Positions 33,026-42,366 of a stretch of 44,044 nucleotides of DNA are shown here, in pieces. The stretch spans positions 1 through 44,044 of the forward strand of contig JAIXQH010000003.1 of the NCBI GenBank assembly GCA_027484055.1, written 5' to 3'. This stretch comes from Verrucomicrobiaceae bacterium (lineage in GTDB: Bacteria; Verrucomicrobiota; Verrucomicrobiia; Verrucomicrobiales; Akkermansiaceae). Both the position numbers and the translations under genes were made by a program. The notes under the pieces are model-generated. The model had not been told where the DNA came from. It worked only from the letters and a program-made list of their open reading frames with translations, and ran no database searches. How positions within the stretch are numbered: the first letter of the stretch is position 1; every line of letters begins with the position of its first letter.

Positions 33026-33712
33026 ATGGTGCGGATGGATATTTTACTGGTGGAAGATGAACCGCAACTGGCGGAGCAACTGAACCGCTCGCTGGTGCGT
33101 GCGGGACACACGGTGACACGTGCCACGGATGGGCCGTCGGCGATGGAGATGGTGGCGCATACGCGCTTGGACTTGGTGTTGCTGGATGTTAATTTACCGG
33201 GATTTGATGGGTTTGAGATACTCGCAAGGATTCGCGCGGCAGGCTTACCGGTGCGAGTGATGATGCTGACGGCGCGGTCTGAGGTGAGAGATCGAGTGCT
33301 GGGGCTGAAAGGGGGGGCAGATGATTATTTGACGAAGCCCTTCGCCCTCGAAGAATTGCTGGCGCGCGTCGAAGTCCTCGGGCGGCGGAATTCAGCGGAA
33401 AAGGCGGATAGCAGCTATCGGGTGGGGGAGCTGTGCATGGACATGGCGAAACGCCGACTGAGCCGGGGAGAGGAAAAGATTGAGTTGTCGCCGCGTGAGT
33501 TCGAGGTGCTGCAGATTTTCATGCGCGAGCCAGGGCGGGCCTTCTCCCGTGATGAAATCTGCGAACGAATCTGGGAGCGTGAACACGAATATGACACGCG
33601 GACGGTGGAAATTTATATCATGCGACTGCGGAAAAAACTGGATCGCTCGGGTGAGGATTCGGTCATTCGGACGATCCGTGGGGTGGGGTATTTAATGAAT
33701 CCTCAGCCATGA
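33026..33712 (+). CDS. OmpR-family response regulator
   Basis: This 228-aa protein has a receiver domain with acidic pocket VEDE, phospho-acceptor Asp54 in VLLDVNLPG, Thr in MLTAR and Lys in YLTKPF. A winged-helix DNA-binding domain follows (LSPREFEVLQIFMREPGR, RTVEIYIMRLRKKL, IRTIRGVGYLM). An alternative ATG at 33035 would put the Asp at 51. It overlaps the kinase start by 4 bp. Standing divergently from a metal-export ATPase gene, it may control that gene, as CzcR/CusR-type regulators do; this is inference. Confidence 0.93.
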   Translation: MVRMDILLVEDEPQLAEQLNRSLVRAGHTVTRATDGPSAMEMVAHTRLDLVLLDVNLPGFDGFEILARIRAAGLPVRVMMLTARSEVRDRVLGLKGGADDYLTKPFALEELLARVEVLGRRNSAEKADSSYRVGELCMDMAKRRLSRGEEKIELSPREFEVLQIFMREPGRAFSRDEICERIWEREHEYDTRTVEIYIMRLRKKLDRSGEDSVIRTIRGVGYLMNPQP

Positions 33713-35061
33713 AGCAGTGGTCGCTGAAGTTCAAGGTGGGGATCTATGCCGCGCTACTGACGATGGTGGCACTGGTTGCTGGAGTCATGGTCATGATGGT
33801 GACGGTCTATTTTCATCAGATTCAAAAACTCGATGCAGACCTCGCGGGGGATGCAAAAGAGTTGGTCTGGGATTTGGAAAATTTCCGGGACGCGCCGAAG
33901 GATGCACGGGCACCGCTGAGTGAGAAATTCATCCCGGTGGACATGCGGGACTATTTTTTGATGATCGAGACAAGGGACGGAGAGCTGCTTTACCGCTCTG
34001 CCAATCTAAAGGGGCAGTCCTTACAGGGCGCACTCGGGGCGATCCAGACGGTGGAACTGCTAGGAGACAAGGTCCGGGTGGGGGCATGGCAGGTGGAGCC
34101 CTACAGGATCCGAGTGGGAGCGAAGATGAATGTGATCGAACGATTTCAAGAGAATCTAGGGATCGGCTTCGCGACGGGACTGCCGGTGGTGGGATTGGTG
34201 GTGTTCTTCGGGGGGCTGTGGCTGGGTCGGCGAGCCGTCGCCCCAGTGGCGGCCTTGAGTGCTGCGGCAGAAAGGATCAGCGCGGATCACCCACAGGAGC
34301 GGCTGCCAAAACCAGCGACGAAGGATGAAATCGCGAAATTAACGGAAGTGCTCAACCGCAGCTTCGACCGCTTGCAAAGCTCCTACGACATCGCCAATCA
34401 CTTCGCGGCAGATGCCTCGCACCAATTGAAAACACCGGTGACGATTTTACGCAATGGGCTGGACCATCTCTCGCGAGTCACGGATTTAACGGAGGCACAA
34501 GCGGCGGAAGTGTCGCTCCTTCGGCATCAGACACGGCGTCTGACATCGCTGATTGAGGACTTGTTACTCCTAGCACAAGCGGACAGCGGGAGGATGTGTT
34601 TGCAGCCCGAGGTCCTCGATTTAAGAGACCTCATCCGGGCGGCGAGTGAGGATTTACAAGTATTGGTGGAGGGGAAGGGGATTCAAGTGGATGAGCTGCT
34701 CCCTGAGAAATTGATCGTGCAGGCAGATCGGCGCTTGGTGTCGGTGGTGTTACAAAATCTCGTGGAAAACGCCGCAAAATACACGGATTTGGGAGGCCAA
34801 ATCCGCATCGCCGGGACGGAGGAGCCCGGTTGGCTGGTGGTCAGGATTTCAAACATGAGTGCGGCAATCTTGGAAGAAGACCGGTCACGGATTTTTGAAC
34901 GCTTTCGGCGTGGCTCGGCCGTCGGGGGTGAGGTGCGCGGCTATGGGCTCGGCCTGAACATCGCCCGCGAGCTACTCCGTGCGCATGGCGGAGATTTGGT
35001 GTTAGCACCTAGCCAACCGGGCTGGATCGACTTTGAATTTCGGCTACCTACGAGATCTTAG
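33709..35061 (+). CDS. Membrane sensor histidine kinase, partner of the response regulator
   Basis: This 450-aa kinase has a membrane segment at 8-34, a sensor loop of about 110 residues, and a second segment at 151-173. A HAMP linker (about 174-228), HisKA with His238 in ASHQLKTPVTIL, and an HATPase with N-box LVENAAKY (Asn354) and G-box GYGLGLNIARELLRAHGG follow. The sensor loop has no domain that I recognise and lacks an obvious His-rich metal site. Its stop codon overlaps that of the convergent mrp gene (TTAG at 35058-35061). Confidence 0.93.
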   Translation: MKQWSLKFKVGIYAALLTMVALVAGVMVMMVTVYFHQIQKLDADLAGDAKELVWDLENFRDAPKDARAPLSEKFIPVDMRDYFLMIETRDGELLYRSANLKGQSLQGALGAIQTVELLGDKVRVGAWQVEPYRIRVGAKMNVIERFQENLGIGFATGLPVVGLVVFFGGLWLGRRAVAPVAALSAAAERISADHPQERLPKPATKDEIAKLTEVLNRSFDRLQSSYDIANHFAADASHQLKTPVTILRNGLDHLSRVTDLTEAQAAEVSLLRHQTRRLTSLIEDLLLLAQADSGRMCLQPEVLDLRDLIRAASEDLQVLVEGKGIQVDELLPEKLIVQADRRLVSVVLQNLVENAAKYTDLGGQIRIAGTEEPGWLVVRISNMSAAILEEDRSRIFERFRRGSAVGGEVRGYGLGLNIARELLRAHGGDLVLAPSQPGWIDFEFRLPTRS

Positions 35062-36095
35062 CCGATTGGCAACTTGGCACAGACCTGCGCGGCGAGTGCG
35101 TGAAATGAGGCTGAGACCTTGTTTTTCTCCGGCGCGACGAGGGCGATGGGGGCACCGCTGTCACCGCGCTCGCGGGTCTCGATGTCGATGGGGATTTGCC
35201 CGAGCAAGGGCACACGCATGTCCTCCGCCTCGCGCACGCCGCCGTCTTTGCCGAAGAGATAGTATTTCTTGCCCGCGTCACACTCGAACCACGCCATGTT
35301 CTCGATGAGTCCGAGGATGGGCACATTCACTTTTGCAAACATGGCCACGGCCTTGCGGGCGTCGATGAGCGCGACTTCCTGCGGGGTGGTGACGATGACC
35401 GAGCCATCGACCGCACAGGTCTGGACGATGGTGAGCTGGATATCGCCGGTGCCGGGCGGGAGATCGAGCACGAGGTAGTCGAGCTCGCCCCAAGCGACTT
35501 GGCGGAGAAATTGCTGGGTGTAGCGCGTGGCCATGGGGCCGCGGACGATGACTGGGGAACGGTCTTCAAGGAGAAATCCCATGGACATGAGCTTAAGTCC
35601 GTAGGCTTCGAGCGGGATGATCTCGTCTTGATCGTTGGCCATCGGGCGCTCGTTGACGTTGAACATTTGGGCTACGGATGGGCCGTAGAGGTCGCAGTCG
35701 CAGAGGCCGACTTTGGCACCGGTCGCGGCCAGGGCCACGGCGAGATTCGCGGCGACGGTGGATTTCCCGACTCCGCCCTTGCCGGAAGCGACGGCGATGA
35801 TGCGTTTCACACCGGGGATGGATGACTTACCGACCGAACTGGCGGCGGCGGGGGCGTCCTTGACGTCGATCTCGATTTTCACGGTGCCGATGTCTGGCAG
35901 GGGATCGAGGATCGCGTGGCAATCGATGAAAATTTGCTCCGGGATCTTGGCGTCGCGCGTGGCGATTTCTAAATAGACGGTCACCAGGCCCGGTTCGCAT
36001 TTCACGTCCTTGACCAGGCCGAAGGAAATGATGTCCCGAGAAAAACCAGGATAGCGGACTTGGCGGAGGGCTTCGCGAATGAAATCAGGACTCAT
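35058..36095 (-). CDS. mrp: Mrp/ApbC-family Fe-S cluster carrier ATPase
   Basis: This 345-aa protein has an N-terminal DUF59/MIP18 domain (about 1-80) and a deviant Walker A P-loop (ASGKGGVGKSTVAANLA), then DCDLYGPSV, LDLPPGTGDIQLT and LIENMAWFECDAGKKYYLFGK. Mrp proteins bind and transfer 4Fe-4S clusters. The usual CxxC after ENM is not present: only one Cys (FECDAG) remains at that site, as also seen from memory in Bacteroidota homologues. How it would hold a cluster is therefore open. It is divergent from trxB. Confidence 0.92.
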   Translation of the reverse strand: MSPDFIREALRQVRYPGFSRDIISFGLVKDVKCEPGLVTVYLEIATRDAKIPEQIFIDCHAILDPLPDIGTVKIEIDVKDAPAAASSVGKSSIPGVKRIIAVASGKGGVGKSTVAANLAVALAATGAKVGLCDCDLYGPSVAQMFNVNERPMANDQDEIIPLEAYGLKLMSMGFLLEDRSPVIVRGPMATRYTQQFLRQVAWGELDYLVLDLPPGTGDIQLTIVQTCAVDGSVIVTTPQEVALIDARKAVAMFAKVNVPILGLIENMAWFECDAGKKYYLFGKDGGVREAEDMRVPLLGQIPIDIETRERGDSGAPIALVAPEKNKVSASFHALAAQVCAKLPIG

Positions 36096-36175
36096 GGATG
36101 CGGGACTTATCAGGCAAATAGCCGCATGTGCAACACGAACCTGCTCATCTTGTTACGGATTTCGAACTCGCGTGA

Positions 36176-36205
36176 TTGACTCAACCCGAGTTTGGCAGAA
36201 ATAGT
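36176..36205 (+). promoter_or_regulatory. Possible sigma-70 promoter of trxB
   Basis: TTGACT at 36176-36181 is a near-perfect -35 element. The best -10 candidate is AATAGT at 36200-36205 with an 18-bp spacer, only four of six matches. It lies about 27 bp before the trxB ATG at 36232. This is a weak call from sequence alone. Confidence 0.35.
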
Positions 36206-36231
36206 GCGCGGAGCATTCGTCTCAATCATTT

Positions 36232-37161
36232 ATGGAAAACGTCATCATCATCGGCACTGGCTGTGCAGGCTACACCGCAGCGATCTACACCGCGCGCGCG
36301 AATCTCAGCCCGCTTCTCCTCTCGGGAACCCAGCCTGGAGGCCAACTCACGACCACCACGGAAGTGGAAAATTTCCCCGGTCACCCAGATGGCATCATGG
36401 GCCCTGAGCTGATGATGAAGATGCAGGCACAAGCCGAAAAGTTCGGCTCCCGCATCGGCTGGGCGAGTGTGGAATCCGTCACTCAGCGCGAAGATGGCAC
36501 GTTCCTGCTTGCTGCTGGATCGGAATCCTACGAAGCGAAAACGGTCATTGTCGCCACCGGTGCCGCGCCGCGCCATTTAGGACTTCCTGGGGAACAGAAG
36601 CTCATCGGCCACGGCTTGACCTCCTGCGCCACTTGCGACGGTGCCTTTTACCGTGATGTGCCAGTTTGCGTCATCGGCGGGGGAGACAGCGCTTGTGAAG
36701 AAGCCAATTTCCTCACCCGCTTCGCCAGCAAGGTCTATCTGATCCACCGCCGCGACGAGCTGCGGGCCTCGAAAATCATGGCCGACCGCGCCTTGGCAAA
36801 TCCGAAGATCGAACCGATCTGGAACTCCACCGTCAGCCAATATCTGCTCGATGAAAAAGGCGAAATGCGTGCGGTGATGCTGCAAAACCTGATCAACGGT
36901 GAGGAAAAAGAACTCGAAGTCGCCTGCGTCTTCGTCGCCATCGGCCACGTGCCGAACAGCGCCTTCCTTGGTGATCTGGTGGATAAGGACGAAAACGGCT
37001 ACATCCTCCAAAACCCCGGCCGCACCTCGACGAAGACTCCTGGTCTGTTTGCCGCAGGCGACGTGGCCGACCATTACTACCGCCAAGCGATCACTGCCGC
37101 AGGCCAAGGCTGCGCCGCCGCCCTCGAAGCCGAACGCTACCTCTCCGACCACGAATCCTAA
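36232..37161 (+). CDS. trxB: Thioredoxin reductase
   Basis: This 309-aa flavoprotein uses NADPH to reduce thioredoxin. The FAD motif is [15 protein letters not shown] (Cys replaces the common Pro of GxGPAG). The redox-active pair is Cys132-x-x-Cys135 in [12 protein letters not shown]. The NADPH motif is [13 protein letters not shown], and the closing FAD block is [12 protein letters not shown]. Length is normal. It is divergent from mrp; the NIPSNAP gene follows 9 bp later and may be co-transcribed. Confidence 0.95.
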   Translation: MENVIIIGTGCAGYTAAIYTARANLSPLLLSGTQPGGQLTTTTEVENFPGHPDGIMGPELMMKMQAQAEKFGSRIGWASVESVTQREDGTFLLAAGSESYEAKTVIVATGAAPRHLGLPGEQKLIGHGLTSCATCDGAFYRDVPVCVIGGGDSACEEANFLTRFASKVYLIHRRDELRASKIMADRALANPKIEPIWNSTVSQYLLDEKGEMRAVMLQNLINGEEKELEVACVFVAIGHVPNSAFLGDLVDKDENGYILQNPGRTSTKTPGLFAAGDVADHYYRQAITAAGQGCAAALEAERYLSDHES

Positions 37162-37170
37162 ATCAATCTC

Positions 37171-37935
37171 ATGAAATTTATCATCCTCGCGTGCATTGCC
37201 GCCTTCACCTCACTTTGCACCGCTGAGGATGCATCACCGCCCCGCTGCTACGAACTACGGATTTACACCGCAGCGGAAGGAAAACTAGACGCGCTCAAAG
37301 CCAGATTCCGCGACCACACCGTCGGACTCTTCAAACGCCACGGGATGACCAATGTCGCCTATTGGACGCCGACCGAGAATGCGGAAAATAAGCTCATCTA
37401 TCTGTTGTCCTACCCGTCCGTCGAAGCGCGGACGGCTGCGTGGAAAGCCTTTGGCGCCGATCCGGAATGGAAAGCCGCCGCCAAGGCTTCCGAGGTGAAT
37501 GGGAAATTGCTGGCCCATCCACCCGAGTCTCGGATCTTAGCGATGACCGATTTCTCCCCCGAGCCAATGGCCGATCCAGCAGGCAGCGCGCACACCTTCG
37601 AGATGCGGACCTACACCACCACGCCGGGGAACTTGCCCCTGCTGCTCAAGCGCTTCCGCGAGCACACGGTGGGTTTATTCACCAAGCATGGCATGAAGCA
37701 TTTCGCCTACTTCACCCCCATAACAGGCCAAGCGGGAGCGGAGGACACGCTCATTTATTTCCTCATCCATACCTCACCTGAAGCCCAGGCAAAGTCCTTC
37801 GACGCCTTCCGCGCCGACCCCGAGTGGATCAAAGCAAAAGCCGAATCCGAAACTGCGGGCGGTGGATCACTCACCATTCCGGACGGCGTCAAATCCGTGC
37901 TTATGACACCCACGGATTTCTCGCCGGTGAAGTGA
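37171..37935 (+). CDS. Exported protein with two NIPSNAP domains
   Basis: This 254-aa protein has a signal peptide (MKFIILACIAAFTSLCTA) and two tandem NIPSNAP domains. Each begins with a matching block: ELRIYTAAEGKLDALKARF, then RDHTVGLFKRHGM, and EMRTYTTTPGNLPLLLKRF, then REHTVGLFTKHGM. NIPSNAP is a ferredoxin-like alpha+beta fold common in exported proteins of Verrucomicrobiota and Planctomycetota; its biochemical role is unknown. It directly follows trxB (9 bp). Confidence 0.88.
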   Translation: MKFIILACIAAFTSLCTAEDASPPRCYELRIYTAAEGKLDALKARFRDHTVGLFKRHGMTNVAYWTPTENAENKLIYLLSYPSVEARTAAWKAFGADPEWKAAAKASEVNGKLLAHPPESRILAMTDFSPEPMADPAGSAHTFEMRTYTTTPGNLPLLLKRFREHTVGLFTKHGMKHFAYFTPITGQAGAEDTLIYFLIHTSPEAQAKSFDAFRADPEWIKAKAESETAGGGSLTIPDGVKSVLMTPTDFSPVK

Positions 37936-37974
37936 AGGGGGCTTTTTGGAATCGAACAACCGACCCAACGCTGT

Positions 37975-38751
37975 ATGGGAAATGACATGCCACTTTTGAA
38001 AAGACAGTCATTCAAAGTGACACTTGCCGCGTGCTTGCTGCTCATTGCGGGTGTTGTATTCTTCGGATTCTTTTCATTACTTCAAAAGCCTAGGCAGGTG
38101 AACTCTACTGCACCTGTTGAGCATCCGAAACCACGTGAACAGATTGAGTACGAACTGAGGTTTGCAATCGTAAATCAGGAAGATTGGGTGGGAGAATGGA
38201 GCAAATTGATGCGACGAATTAGGCACGAAGAGAAAGTGAAGCCATACATAAAAGCCTATGTAGATATCGAAAGGGAAAAATTAAATCTTGAAAGTATAAT
38301 CCGAAGTTTTGATAGGTATGAGGATGTGCATCGCTACGCTTACGCCGCAGAATTCGCTCTCAAGGACAGTAGATTAAGAACAATTTTCAGTAACTACCAA
38401 GCATTTATGCAGGACTTTGGAACCGCCGAATTGAAGTTAAAGAATGACGCTGAAGGTCATGCCATATTATTGAAAGAAAAGGAAACGCTGGTGTCCCAAC
38501 TTAAAGATGAGTCCTTCGCCATAGAGACAGCGTTTCGAGCGAGGCTCGTTCAAATAAAACCGGAGCTTGAGCACGCTTATGCGGTTGCCGGTGAACACGG
38601 CGCGTGGGATTATGCCGGTCACTGTGGAATGCGACTGCCAAGTTATGCGGAAGCGCAAAAAGAGTGCGAGAATGGCTTGGCGCGTCTTGCTGAACTTAAA
38701 GCTACGCTAGAGCAAACTGAGGGCATTTTGCCCTCCACGGCTAAGCCGTGA
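37975..38751 (+). CDS. Uncharacterised AT-rich membrane-anchored coiled-coil protein
   Basis: This 258-aa protein has one membrane segment near the N-terminus (VTLAACLLLIAGVVFFGFF) and a long, charged, mostly helical outer part with coiled-coil character (ELKLKNDAEGHAILLKEKET, LVSQLKDESF). I do not recognise the family. Its base composition and codon use (many ATA, TTA and AAA codons) are clearly AT-richer than its neighbours, suggesting recent transfer. An alternative ATG lies at 37987. The stop codon sits inside a perfect hairpin (38736-38750), preceded by another at 38719-38735. Confidence 0.75.
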   Translation: MGNDMPLLKRQSFKVTLAACLLLIAGVVFFGFFSLLQKPRQVNSTAPVEHPKPREQIEYELRFAIVNQEDWVGEWSKLMRRIRHEEKVKPYIKAYVDIEREKLNLESIIRSFDRYEDVHRYAYAAEFALKDSRLRTIFSNYQAFMQDFGTAELKLKNDAEGHAILLKEKETLVSQLKDESFAIETAFRARLVQIKPELEHAYAVAGEHGAWDYAGHCGMRLPSYAEAQKECENGLARLAELKATLEQTEGILPSTAKP

Positions 38752-38754
38752 AGG
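38719..38754 (+). terminator. Tandem hairpins at the end of the AT-rich gene
   Basis: GAGGGC-ATTTT-GCCCTC (38719-38735) is followed at once by CACGGCTAAGCCGTG (38736-38750), which can extend to CCCT/AGGG (38731-38754) and then excludes the first hairpin. They overlap the last seven codons and the stop. No T-run follows, so intrinsic termination is uncertain. Confidence 0.45.
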
Positions 38755-38770
38755 GTGATGCTCTTATCTA

Positions 38771-40054
38771 TCATTTCCTCTGTCTCGCCGTCGCCTTGAG
38801 ACGGAGCGCGTTGAGGGCGATGAAGCCGGTGGCGTCATTCTGGTTATACGCTTCTTCCTGGCCACCTTCCATGGTGGCGATGGCTTCTGAGTAGAGGCTG
38901 AATGGTGAGCGGCGGCCGGCTTGCATGACGTTGCCTTTGTAGAGTTTCAGGCGGACTTCGCCTGTGACGGTTTTCTGGGTCTCAGTGACTAGGGCTTGGA
39001 TGGCGAGGCGTTCCGGGGCGAACCAGAAACCATTGTAAACGAGCTGCGCGTATTTCGGGATCAGGCTGTCGCGGATGTGCATGGCCTCGCGGTCCACGAC
39101 GAGGGTTTCGAGATCGCGATGCGCCGCGTGCAAAATCGTGCCGCCGGGGGTTTCGTAAATGCCGCGCGATTTCATGCCGACGAAGCGGTTTTCCACGATG
39201 TCGATGCGGCCGATGCCGTTTCTGCCGCCGAGTAAATTGAGCACCCGCATCACGCCGTAGGGGCTGAGCAGGGCGTAGCCGTCTTGCTGGCCGGTGGATT
39301 TCACGTCGCCGAGTTCTTCAATGAGCGTGGCGATGTCCGGGTGCTTGAGGCCGATGGCGTTGCCCTTTTCAAACAGGATCTCGATGTATTCCGGCACGTC
39401 CGGCGCATCCTCCGGGGAAACGGAAAGCACATACATATCGGCATCGTCCGGGGTGGTGGCGTCATACCACGGGTCTTCCATGGAGCCGGCCTCGAAAGAA
39501 ATGTGGAGGAGATTCCGGTCCATCGAGTATGGCTTTTTCATGGAGGCCTTGATCGGGATTTGGTTTTTTTCAGCGTAGGCGATCATTTCCGCGCGGCCGG
39601 GAAATTGCTCGCGGAACGACTCGTCGCGCCACGGGGCGATGCACTTCACGTTCGGCGCGAGGGCGGCGGCGGAGAGCTCGAAACGGACTTGGTCATTGCC
39701 TTTTCCAGTGGCTCCGTGGGCGATGGCATCCGCGCCTTCTGCGAGCGCGATGTCGATCATGTCCTTGGTGATGCAAGGACGGGCAATGGAGGTGCCGAGA
39801 AGGTAGCGGCCCTCGTAAATCGCTCCCGCTTGCAGCATCGGGAAAATGTAGTCGCGGGCGAATTCTTCTTTCAGGTCGCCGATGAAGCACTTGGACGCGC
39901 CCGTGCTCAGAGCCTTCGCTTCGAGGCCGTCGAGTTCATCGCCCTGGCCGACATCCGCGCAGTAGGCGATGATTTCAGCGTTGTATTTTTGCTTAAGCCA
40001 AAGAAGGAGAACGGAGGTATCAAGACCACCCGAGTAGGCGACGACGATTTTCAT
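38771..40054 (-). CDS. argG: Argininosuccinate synthase
   Basis: This 427-aa enzyme joins citrulline and aspartate using ATP. It starts [20 protein letters not shown] with the PP-loop SGGLDTS. It includes [53 protein letters not shown] and the C-terminal dimer helix. The ATG at 40054 is chosen as the conserved start; 40069 would add five residues. It is divergent from dapA with a 135-bp spacer. argH is not in the window. Confidence 0.96.
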   Translation of the reverse strand: MKIVVAYSGGLDTSVLLLWLKQKYNAEIIAYCADVGQGDELDGLEAKALSTGASKCFIGDLKEEFARDYIFPMLQAGAIYEGRYLLGTSIARPCITKDMIDIALAEGADAIAHGATGKGNDQVRFELSAAALAPNVKCIAPWRDESFREQFPGRAEMIAYAEKNQIPIKASMKKPYSMDRNLLHISFEAGSMEDPWYDATTPDDADMYVLSVSPEDAPDVPEYIEILFEKGNAIGLKHPDIATLIEELGDVKSTGQQDGYALLSPYGVMRVLNLLGGRNGIGRIDIVENRFVGMKSRGIYETPGGTILHAAHRDLETLVVDREAMHIRDSLIPKYAQLVYNGFWFAPERLAIQALVTETQKTVTGEVRLKLYKGNVMQAGRRSPFSLYSEAIATMEGGQEEAYNQNDATGFIALNALRLKATARQRK

Positions 40055-40189
40055 GTGGCCGGAAAGCAATCATGAAGCCGCATGCAGGTAAAAGCTGAAA
40101 TGCGGAAAATGATGGGGTCGGGAAAATTTCTAGTTGCCGGAGGATACAGCTTGGACGCGCGGCGAACTTGGTCCACCTTGCCCCCCGCT

Positions 40190-41074
40190 ATGCGCTTTTC
40201 CGGCACTTACACCGCTCTCATCACCCCGTTTCGCGACGGGAAAGTCGACGTTCCTGCGTTCCAATCCCTGATTGAGCGGCAGGTAGCGTCCGGGATCGAT
40301 GGCATCGTGCCCGTCGGCACCACCGGCGAGTCACCCACGCTGGACACCGCCGAGCACATCGAAGTCATCCGCCTTGCGGTGGAGTTCGCTGCTGGCCGCT
40401 GCCAAGTGGTCGCCGGCACCGGTGCCAATGCCACCGCAGAAGCCATCGAGCTAACGCAGGCCGCCGCCGGCCTAGGCGTGACTGGCTCGCTGCAAGTCTG
40501 CCCTTACTACAACAAGCCCTCACAAGAAGGACTTTACCTCCATTTCAAAGCCATCGCCGAAGCCACCTCCTTGCCCATCATGCTCTACAGCGTGCCCGGT
40601 CGCTCCGTCGTCGAACTTGCGCCAGAAACTGTCGCGCGGCTTGCTGCGGACTGCCCGACCATCATCGCGATCAAAGAAGCGGGTGGCTCCGTGGACCGCG
40701 TGAACCAACTCCTGCAAGCACTCCCTGCCGACTTCGGCATTCTCTGTGGGGATGATCCCTTGTTGCTGCCCTTTGCTTCCTGCGGTGCCACAGGCCTCGT
40801 CTCCGTTGCCTCGAACCTCGTCCCCGAGGTGGTCGTTAGCCTCGTCAAGGCCTGCCTTTCAGGAAATTTCCCCGCCGCTCTGGCCCTTCAAAAGCAATAC
40901 TACCCCCTCCTGCGCGGCCTCATGACGCTCGATGTCAACCCGGTGCCGATCAAAACCGCCGTCGCCCTCCAAGGTCACTGCAGCTCCGAATTTCGCCTCC
41001 CACTCGCGCCCATGAGTCCCGCTAGCACCGAGAAACTCCGCGAGCTCCTGCGCGCCTACCAACTCATTTCCTAA
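40190..41074 (+). CDS. dapA: 4-hydroxy-tetrahydrodipicolinate synthase
   Basis: This 294-aa TIM-barrel lyase condenses pyruvate with aspartate semialdehyde for lysine and diaminopimelate. Thr44/Thr45 are in PVGTTGESPTL, Tyr133 in MLYSVPGRS, and the Schiff-base Lys162 in IIAIKEAGGS. YYNKPSQEGLYLHF is conserved. The ATG at 40190 matches the family N-terminus (MRFSGTYTALITPF); the open frame upstream to 40082 is the argG promoter side. The aminotransferase gene starts 20 bp after the stop. Confidence 0.96.
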   Translation: MRFSGTYTALITPFRDGKVDVPAFQSLIERQVASGIDGIVPVGTTGESPTLDTAEHIEVIRLAVEFAAGRCQVVAGTGANATAEAIELTQAAAGLGVTGSLQVCPYYNKPSQEGLYLHFKAIAEATSLPIMLYSVPGRSVVELAPETVARLAADCPTIIAIKEAGGSVDRVNQLLQALPADFGILCGDDPLLLPFASCGATGLVSVASNLVPEVVVSLVKACLSGNFPAALALQKQYYPLLRGLMTLDVNPVPIKTAVALQGHCSSEFRLPLAPMSPASTEKLRELLRAYQLIS

Positions 41075-41094
41075 CCCAACTCCAACACCACACC

Positions 41095-42168
41095 ATGCCT
41101 TACCCTAAACTGTTCAGTCCCGGTCCTGTCGATGTTTCCAAGGAAACCTTCGCCGCCATGTCACAAACCATGATCGGCCACCGTGGCGCGGATTTTGAAA
41201 ATCTCTACGCCTCCACCCAGCCTGGCCTCCAGGAAATCTTTGGCACCACGCGTCCCGTCTTCATCTCCACCTCCTCCGCCTGGGGCGTGATGGAAGGTGC
41301 CCTCCGCAACCTCGCCCGTGCCAAGGTCCTCTGCCTCTGCTGCGGGGCCTTCTCGGACAAATGGTTGGATGTCGCCAAGAAATGCGGCTTCGAGGCAGAA
41401 GCCGTGCAAGTTGAGTGGGGCGACGCCATCGACCCCGAAGTCGTCCGCGCCAAGCTCGCGGAAGGCGGCTTCGACACCGTCACCTTCATCCACTCCGAAA
41501 CCTCCACCGGTGTGCTCAACGACCTCGTCGGCATCTGTAAAGTCGTCAAATCCTTCCCCGACACCATGCTCATCGTGGACTGCGTTTCTTCGCTCTCCAC
41601 TGTGCCCATGGACATGGATGCCAATGGCGCAGACGTCATGCTCGCCGGTGTCCAGAAGGCCCTCGCCCTGCCACCCGGCATGGCGTTATTCGCCGTTTCG
41701 GAAGCCGGCATGGAACGCGCCAAGACCGTGAAAAACCGTGGCTACTATTTCGACTTCATCGAGTTTGCGAAAAATGCCGCCGCCAACAACACGCCTTGCA
41801 CCCCGTCGATTTCACTCATCTTCGGTCTGCAATACATCCTCGGAGAAATCGCCAAAGAAGGCTTCGGTCCCCGCCAAGCACGCCACGCCAAGACCAATGA
41901 GATGATTGCCGCTTGGGGTGCGAAACACGGCTTCGAGCTCTTCGCCCCAGAAGGCCGCCGCTCGTTCGCCCTCACCTGTTTCAAGACTCCCGAGGGCTTC
42001 GACCTCTCCGGCTTCATCAAAAATCTGAAAAACAAACACGGCCTGCTCATCAACGGCGGTTACGGGAAAATCAAAGGCAGCACCTTCCGTATTTCCAACA
42101 TGGGCAACGAGACCGAAGCCACCATGCAGGAGCTCATCGACGCAATGGACGACGTGCTAGGGGCCTAA
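41095..42168 (+). CDS. Class V aminotransferase (serine/alanine-glyoxylate type)
   Basis: This 357-aa PLP enzyme has the fold-type I class V pattern: KLFSPGPVDVSKET at the N-terminus, HRGADFENLY, a phosphate-binding STSSAWGVMEGAL, the PLP-ring Asp in IVDCVSSLSTVP, and the PLP Lys188 in AGVQKALALPPG. It resembles small-molecule aminotransferases such as serine-pyruvate, serine-glyoxylate or alanine-glyoxylate enzymes. SerC identity is less likely from the motif set. It is 20 bp after dapA and 22 bp before the insertion sequence. Confidence 0.85.
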   Translation: MPYPKLFSPGPVDVSKETFAAMSQTMIGHRGADFENLYASTQPGLQEIFGTTRPVFISTSSAWGVMEGALRNLARAKVLCLCCGAFSDKWLDVAKKCGFEAEAVQVEWGDAIDPEVVRAKLAEGGFDTVTFIHSETSTGVLNDLVGICKVVKSFPDTMLIVDCVSSLSTVPMDMDANGADVMLAGVQKALALPPGMALFAVSEAGMERAKTVKNRGYYFDFIEFAKNAAANNTPCTPSISLIFGLQYILGEIAKEGFGPRQARHAKTNEMIAAWGAKHGFELFAPEGRRSFALTCFKTPEGFDLSGFIKNLKNKHGLLINGGYGKIKGSTFRISNMGNETEATMQELIDAMDDVLGA

Positions 42169-42190
42169 CTCGTGTGGCTGGAGCGTCTCG

Positions 42191-42206
42191 CCAGTAGTGT
42201 TCGGCA
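42191..42206. repeat. IS4-element left inverted repeat
   Basis: CCAGTAGTGTTCGGCA reads inward and is identical, on the other strand, to 43617-43632. Target duplication CGTCTCG lies directly outside. Confidence 0.9.
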
Positions 42207-42366
42207 CGCGAGGTGCTGTCGCAGGTTGAGTTGTTGCGATTTCGGGCTGTCGGCTTAGCGCTCTGCGTTAGGGGACTACGGGCGAGGGCAAAGGCCCGAT
42301 ACTGATTTACTATCCGTACACAGCTCCGCGACGCTCCGCTGATTCGGCGCGCTCCGCTCTGATCTC

